The notes below the pieces were generated by a model. It did no database searches, was not told the origin of the DNA, and worked only from the letters and a program-made list of their open reading frames with translations. 64,000 nucleotides of DNA, taken from assembly GCA_036245805.1 (NCBI GenBank), contig BTRK01000005.1:18080984-18144983 (forward strand), read 5' to 3'. Shown here in pieces: positions 59,665 to 64,000 of this stretch; the stretch's first letter is position 1, and each line of letters starts with the position of its first letter. The position numbers and the translations under genes are program-made. This DNA is from Pristionchus mayeri. Taxonomy: Eukaryota > Nematoda > Chromadorea > Rhabditida > Neodiplogasteridae.

Positions 59665-60957
59665 CCTTTCAAAATATTGATTAATTTACAACGTGGTTCT
59701 ACTTTCATGTCTGATAATTGGGTGAGCTACGAAAGTACATATAATTAAATGATTAGAAGAGACGATAAGCACGAAAAAAACGAAAAAAGAGTTATGTCAG
59801 AGTGAGTATCTCATGAAAAATGAGTGAGAACTATCGAACCAGCCAATGATACCGGTCTTCTATCACAACAGAAGGGAGAGATGGAGAGGAGGAGAAAGGC
59901 TAATGTGTGATGAGCATTGGGGAAGAATCTAAGAGCAAACAGGCAGACTTGAATCGCGATTCAATGCTCAAAAGGCGAAGGGACGAGAGATCACGGGAAA
60001 GTGAGAGGGCGTCTCTCCCTATGGAGGAGGTGAGATCGCAACTCGCGTGGGAATTGATAGCGATTGCGTCGTAAATGCATCGCGATTTGCAACTTCCCTG
60101 TTTACTCTACTCTCCCAAGGCAAACAACCCTAAATTCGGTCGAAAACAAGCGAAATATTTCAAAAAATAACGATCCGAGAATGCAACTACGAAGAAGCGA
60201 GAGAAATGTAGCTCCAATGATTCAGTATGTGCAGGAAGAAACGAGATCCTACTCCGGTTCTCGCCTATTTTTTTCTCCGCTCGAGGGAGGAAAGAATGAC
60301 TCAGTGCCTTCTGAGAGTGAATCGATGGAAACGGATAGGTCGCCTTCCCACGTGGTCACTTACTAAGTGCATTACGGCAAAACAAACACAGTTAGTCTGC
60401 TCTTGGGATAGCGACAAATCGATAATTAGCTCTCGAGTACTAATCAGGGGATCGCGAGAGGGGATAGGGACGGGAGGAAAAGCCAAACAAGAGTACAGCG
60501 GATGAGTAGCTCCAAGGAGAGTGCGGTTGACTCAATGAGCAAACATTGGATCATGGTTTCAAGCGGCGTGTAGTGAGAGTGCGTGTGTGTGACGACGAAT
60601 ACTAAACGTCGCCGTGTAGCGGAGAAGCAATGGCAATCGATCGAGTGCGCACACAGATAAGAGCGTGCACCCGAGGGGAACGAGAGAAGAAAGAGGGAGA
60701 GAGGGAGAGGCATTTTCTGTTGAATGAGTGATGGAATGATGGAATGAGGAGTGACTGCGATATGCCTTTTGAAGTGGCGATGTGATCTTCCCAGAGCGAG
60801 GGTGGTTATGTTGGAAATAAGATTCACTGTTTGACAAATAATCAATATTCTTGGGCCAGTATGACAGCTCGCTCTCTTAGAGCCTGAAATAATATTCAGT
60901 GGCATAATGGAGAATCGAATGAAACTAATCAATTTCAGATGCGATTTTCAATGTTAA
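59665..60957. other. Intergenic region upstream of the scaffold-like gene
   Basis: Holds the likely promoter of the minus-strand scaffold gene. GAGA-rich stretches occur at 59860-60020 and 60660-60720. ORFs on both strands here have no supporting motif or splice structure. Confidence 0.4.
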
Positions 60958-61327
60958 AGAAGGAGTGTCAGCAAAGTTGAACTTTTGACGCTGTCATAGC
61001 AATGACCTAGCCAACCCTACAAAGATCATAGCGCGAGCTAAGAGGATGGACAACCATCGTTTCCATAGCTCAGTAGTGGTAGAGCAGCCGGGAGGTTGCC
61101 GGTTCGATTCCCATCCAAGGATTTTTGAAAATTTTTCGAGATATTTGAATTCCCGCACGTCCCTGCCCTATCAAGGACTATCAGCGCCCATGGCACTCTG
61201 CCAACTAGTGATAACTCGGCTCAAAATAAAGATAAGATTTTGAAATTTTCAGAATCTCTTATGGTTATGAAAAGCTAGGCCATGGTTATGATGGCGTCAA
61301 AACTTCAACTTTGCTGACACTCCTTCT
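60958..61327. mobile_element. 370 bp Kolobok-type MITE with TTAA target
   Basis: TTAA flanks both ends (60954-60957 and 61328-61331). The inverted ends AGAAGGAGTGTCAGCAAAGT continue into TGAA.TTTTGACG. The first 20 bases are identical to the right end of the 6.06 kb Kolobok candidate. A tRNA-like segment lies inside. It could be mobilised by the transposase encoded at 35305-38053. Confidence 0.8.
61058..61120 (+). other. tRNA-like segment inside the MITE
   Basis: TAGCTCAGTAGTGGTAGAGC (A box with D arm) is followed 15 bases later by GGTTCGATTCC (B box). The anticodon arm is missing, so it is not a tRNA but could act as an internal RNA polymerase III promoter. Confidence 0.55.
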
Positions 61328-61566
61328 TTAAACCGTTAAAGTTCAACTTCGAAGAGATAAAGTCTCCTTTCATCCCTCAAGTCGATCTTTATTAGAACTT
61401 CGGCTGGCACAAAATTAATGCATCGTTTGGCAGAGTGCCAAGTGAGTCTGGTGTCATCCAAAGGCATCATAGCTCACTCCTCAATTCGAAATTATTTCAA
61501 ATCCAGATTCGATAGGTGCCCAACTATTATCTTATTCTGTCCGGTAATTGCATCATATCTTCTACA

Positions 61567-62661
61567 ATGATGTCGAAGCTAAACGCACGTGGAGAAGTCC
61601 TAATCAAGCAGGCAAGTACTTCTGTTTACTCGGAATGAAAAACTCAACATTATCTTATCTGAAAACTCGAAAATATTATCTACCTAGCTTTCAGAATCCT
61701 CAAAGTGTTCAGGCTTCATTTCAAGTGAAGAAGGACGATCAATCAGAGGTTCTTCTACTTTCATGCCCCGAATGCAACGTAGTGAGTCATTTGTCAATTA
61801 CTTTGTTCTTGTTCTTGTTTTTGTTCTAGTTATGTTACTTTAATATTCAGAATACATTTTTCCAATTCAGCCCTTCTTCTCCACTCCTCTTCTCCTCTCG
61901 TGTGGCCACACTTTTTGTGTGGATTGTGTGGGATTTGTTCGAGAACGACTTCAGAAAAAGGTAGGATAGTTCTCAATTCTTCCTGATAGTATCAACGGGA
62001 AAGTTATTCAACGTGATCTAACGCGCATTTCTCATTGTAGAACTACATTCCATTCTTCTGCCCCTCTTGCAACGAGAAAACGTCGAGTATCGTCAAGAAC
62101 TACGTACTACGAGTACCTGCTGAGTTAGTTTTTTTTAGGAAATATGGTATCATTGTCCATCAACAGCATTTTCCTTTGATCATTGCAGAAAACAATGTAA
62201 GCTCGCGACTAACGGCCGTGAAGATGCTCTAGACAATCAACTGATCAGGTTGCTACCATTTTGAATTTTTGATTTTTGATCGCAAATATCATCAAAAATG
62301 TAATCAAGAGAAATTCTTTAGAAATCTAATCAAGCGCAGCGAAGAACTAGGAGTAACAATAGCCCGGGAAAATGAACGCATCGATCTGTTAAAGTCGGTT
62401 GTCAAGAATCTCTCGTGAGTAATCTTTGGTCATTAGTTCATTCCCAAACCATGGGAAGACATGCATCACAATTTCAGAGTGCCCATGACTACTCGATCCT
62501 CTTTCCTTCCCTTCCTCGTCTTCGTTCTTCTCATCTCGACCATCCTCACTTTCCTCTACGGTCCCTCCCTCTGGATTTCTGCTTTCACGTCGCTCGCGGG
62601 AGCATCCTCCTCGGAATCGGATGCTCTTCCTCAAGTGAAGAATATAAATGACTCAAACTGA
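61567..62661 (+). CDS. RING-finger protein with C-terminal membrane segment
   Basis: Exons 61567-61611, 61695-61778, 61871-61960, 62041-62123, 62189-62248, 62322-62414 and 62478-62661 give 212 residues in phase. A C3HC4-type RING runs from CPECN (residue about 39) through LLSCGHTFCVDC to FCPSCNEK. A helical Lys/Glu-rich region follows, then a hydrophobic segment FLPFLVFVLLISTILTFLYG and a short Ser-rich tail. This is the layout of a membrane-anchored E3 ubiquitin ligase; substrate unknown. The first intron appears to use a GC-AG donor (CAG|GCAAGT). Tandem paralogue at 63098. Confidence 0.75.
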
Positions 62662-63097
62662 TGCGTGAACGAGATAAAATCTTCCTTTGATGTTTCTCCA
62701 TTTTGTGACCTTTGATGCACAATTAAAAACTACATTGTTAACAAAAAATTGATTCACCATGTTATCATGAACGAGAGAAAACAGTCCATATGTATTAAAT
62801 ACCAAAATTGGAAGCAGACATGCTCCAATACTTTCTGCACTCATTTCGATCAGTGAGGATGTGTGGTCAGTGTGATCCTGCCATTCTCCATCTGTCCTTT
62901 TTAGTTAGCAATATTCCATCAACGCCCTATGGTAGTGCTTCCAGTGAAATAAATAAGTCAGTAATTTTCGAAATATGGGGCGTTTTCGAGCAAGGTTGAA
63001 GTACGATTCCTTGCTACTCCTTTTTTTACGACTTCTTAACTTTTTTGATATATTTTCAGAAATTTTTTTGGAGTTTTCAAGTGTGTCCGGCAGTGAA
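62662..63097. other. Spacer between tandem RING genes
   Basis: Contains the presumed 3' end of the first RING gene and the promoter of the second. No further gene recognised. Confidence 0.45.
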
Positions 63098-64000
63098 ATG
63101 TCGGCTTATAACTCACCTTCTCTCCCCACTGTCAACTGTCCTCATTGTTGCATCGTGAGTTCACTAATTGGTATTGAATCACAGAACTGCGCACATTCGA
63201 AATAAATGCTTCGTAATTTGAGCCTCTCGTCTCCACTCCTCTCCTCAACTTATGTGGTCATACATTCTGCGAGGAATGCATCGGCTACTTGGTATGCCAT
63301 TTAAACTTTCGAAATATTTGCTTCATCTTCTGAAAATATGTTGAAAATGATCAACTTTTTGCAGCTGAGAACGAAAAGCGTCTGTCCGATGCCCGACTGT
63401 GACGTAGTGATTCTTTCGCCTGTCAAGAACTACATTCTACAAGGAATCGTCGAGTTCGTATCTTTATCCCACTGCGATTTTTTCGATCTTCTTTTGATGA
63501 AATCAAATAATTTTCAAATTTGAGGAAGCAGGCTGAGATGTTCATAGGCGAATCCTCTCAATCTCTCGATGAACAGCAGCTGAAGATCATGTGGATCTTT
63601 GATCTTTTAAACCATGAATGAACAATTTATTGCAGAGATTCCTTCAAACGGAACGCTGAGATGAAGAAAGAATGTGCTAATCTCACCTCGGAAATCGATA
63701 AAATTCAGAAGCAGATTGATGAACTGAGGTACCATATTGTGTCTCGTTCACACATCAATAATGGGAATGGCCAACCAATGTTTATGAGTTGCGATGCTCG
63801 ATATTCTTCTATCTTTTTTAGAAATCGGTATTGAATAAAGTTTATCAATGTTTTTCAGTGCCGATGCGAATATCAACACGGAACTGCTTCAGTATGTGAT
63901 TGGATGCATCGTCTTGCTGCTCCTTCTCTATTTCCTAGTCTCTTTTCTCTCCACTCCCGACGCGCGGATTGACGCACCACTCGCGCACGTCCGCGCCCCC
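63098..64000 (+). CDS. RING-finger membrane protein, tandem paralogue, incomplete
   Basis: Exons 63098-63154, 63223-63291, 63365-63453, 63525-63590, 63636-63728 and 63859 onward, truncated by the window edge. The RING reads CPHCC, then LNLCGHTFCEEC, then CPMPDC. Exon phases and the following helix (RNAEMKKECANLTSEIDKIQ) mirror the gene at 61567. A transmembrane segment (YVIGCIVLLLLLYFLVSFL) follows near residue 125-145. The start ATG at 63098 was chosen because it opens in phase with the first RING exon; a 5' exon like the neighbour's could exist. Likely a membrane E3 ligase. Confidence 0.7.

Noticed and set aside
60064..60366. 100-codon ORF upstream of the scaffold gene
   Set aside because: No motif, no splice support, overlaps another ORF of equal length.

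Overview
The window is eukaryotic and looks like a free-living nematode genome, most likely a diplogastrid such as Pristionchus. This is inference. It rests on many short introns (about 40-60 nt) ending in TTTCAG-like acceptors, nematode-type families (F-box, tandem BTB, C6-repeat secreted proteins, expanded iPLA2-like patatins) and dense small DNA transposons. Exons were spliced by eye. Where I give exon lists, donor and acceptor phases were checked by codon counting; no alignment or transcript was available.

Layout. 0.2-4.6 kb: two F-box-family genes (minus), the first beheaded by a transposon cluster at 1.2-3.0 kb. 6.0-11.2 kb: a 12-exon gene for a protein with two BTB domains (plus), with a 3.17 kb mariner-type insertion inside a coding exon. 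11.7-30.5 kb: two tandem iPLA2-beta-like genes (minus), each with one or more frame lesions and stuffed with TA-target MITEs. The second carries a 3.93 kb inverted-repeat element that holds fragments of two housekeeping genes (a ddx-17/p68-like helicase and prmt-1). 30.9-39.7 kb: a C6-repeat secreted-protein gene (minus) whose first intron contains what I read as a complete 6.06 kb Kolobok-type transposon. That element has TTAA target duplications, a 729-codon THAP-plus-DDE transposase in 11 exons that stays in frame throughout, a second ORF related to the P2X7 cytosolic cysteine domain, and an rps-17 gene fragment. 39.7-45.3 kb: a tandem segmental duplication carrying a 110-residue secreted protein twice. 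45.6-51.3 kb: a third iPLA2-like gene (plus). 51.7-59.7 kb: a long many-exon proline-rich scaffold-like gene (minus) with ten SPxYAxT-type repeats. 61.6-64.0 kb: two tandem RING-finger genes (plus) with C-terminal membrane segments; the second runs off the end.

Main point. Two unrelated terminal-inverted-repeat elements in one window each hold pieces of conserved host genes, and one of them is a candidate active autonomous Kolobok. A 370 bp MITE with the same inverted repeats and TTAA target lies 22 kb away. Insertions interrupt or sit inside at least five of the host genes, so the region records very active DNA transposition on top of local gene duplication.
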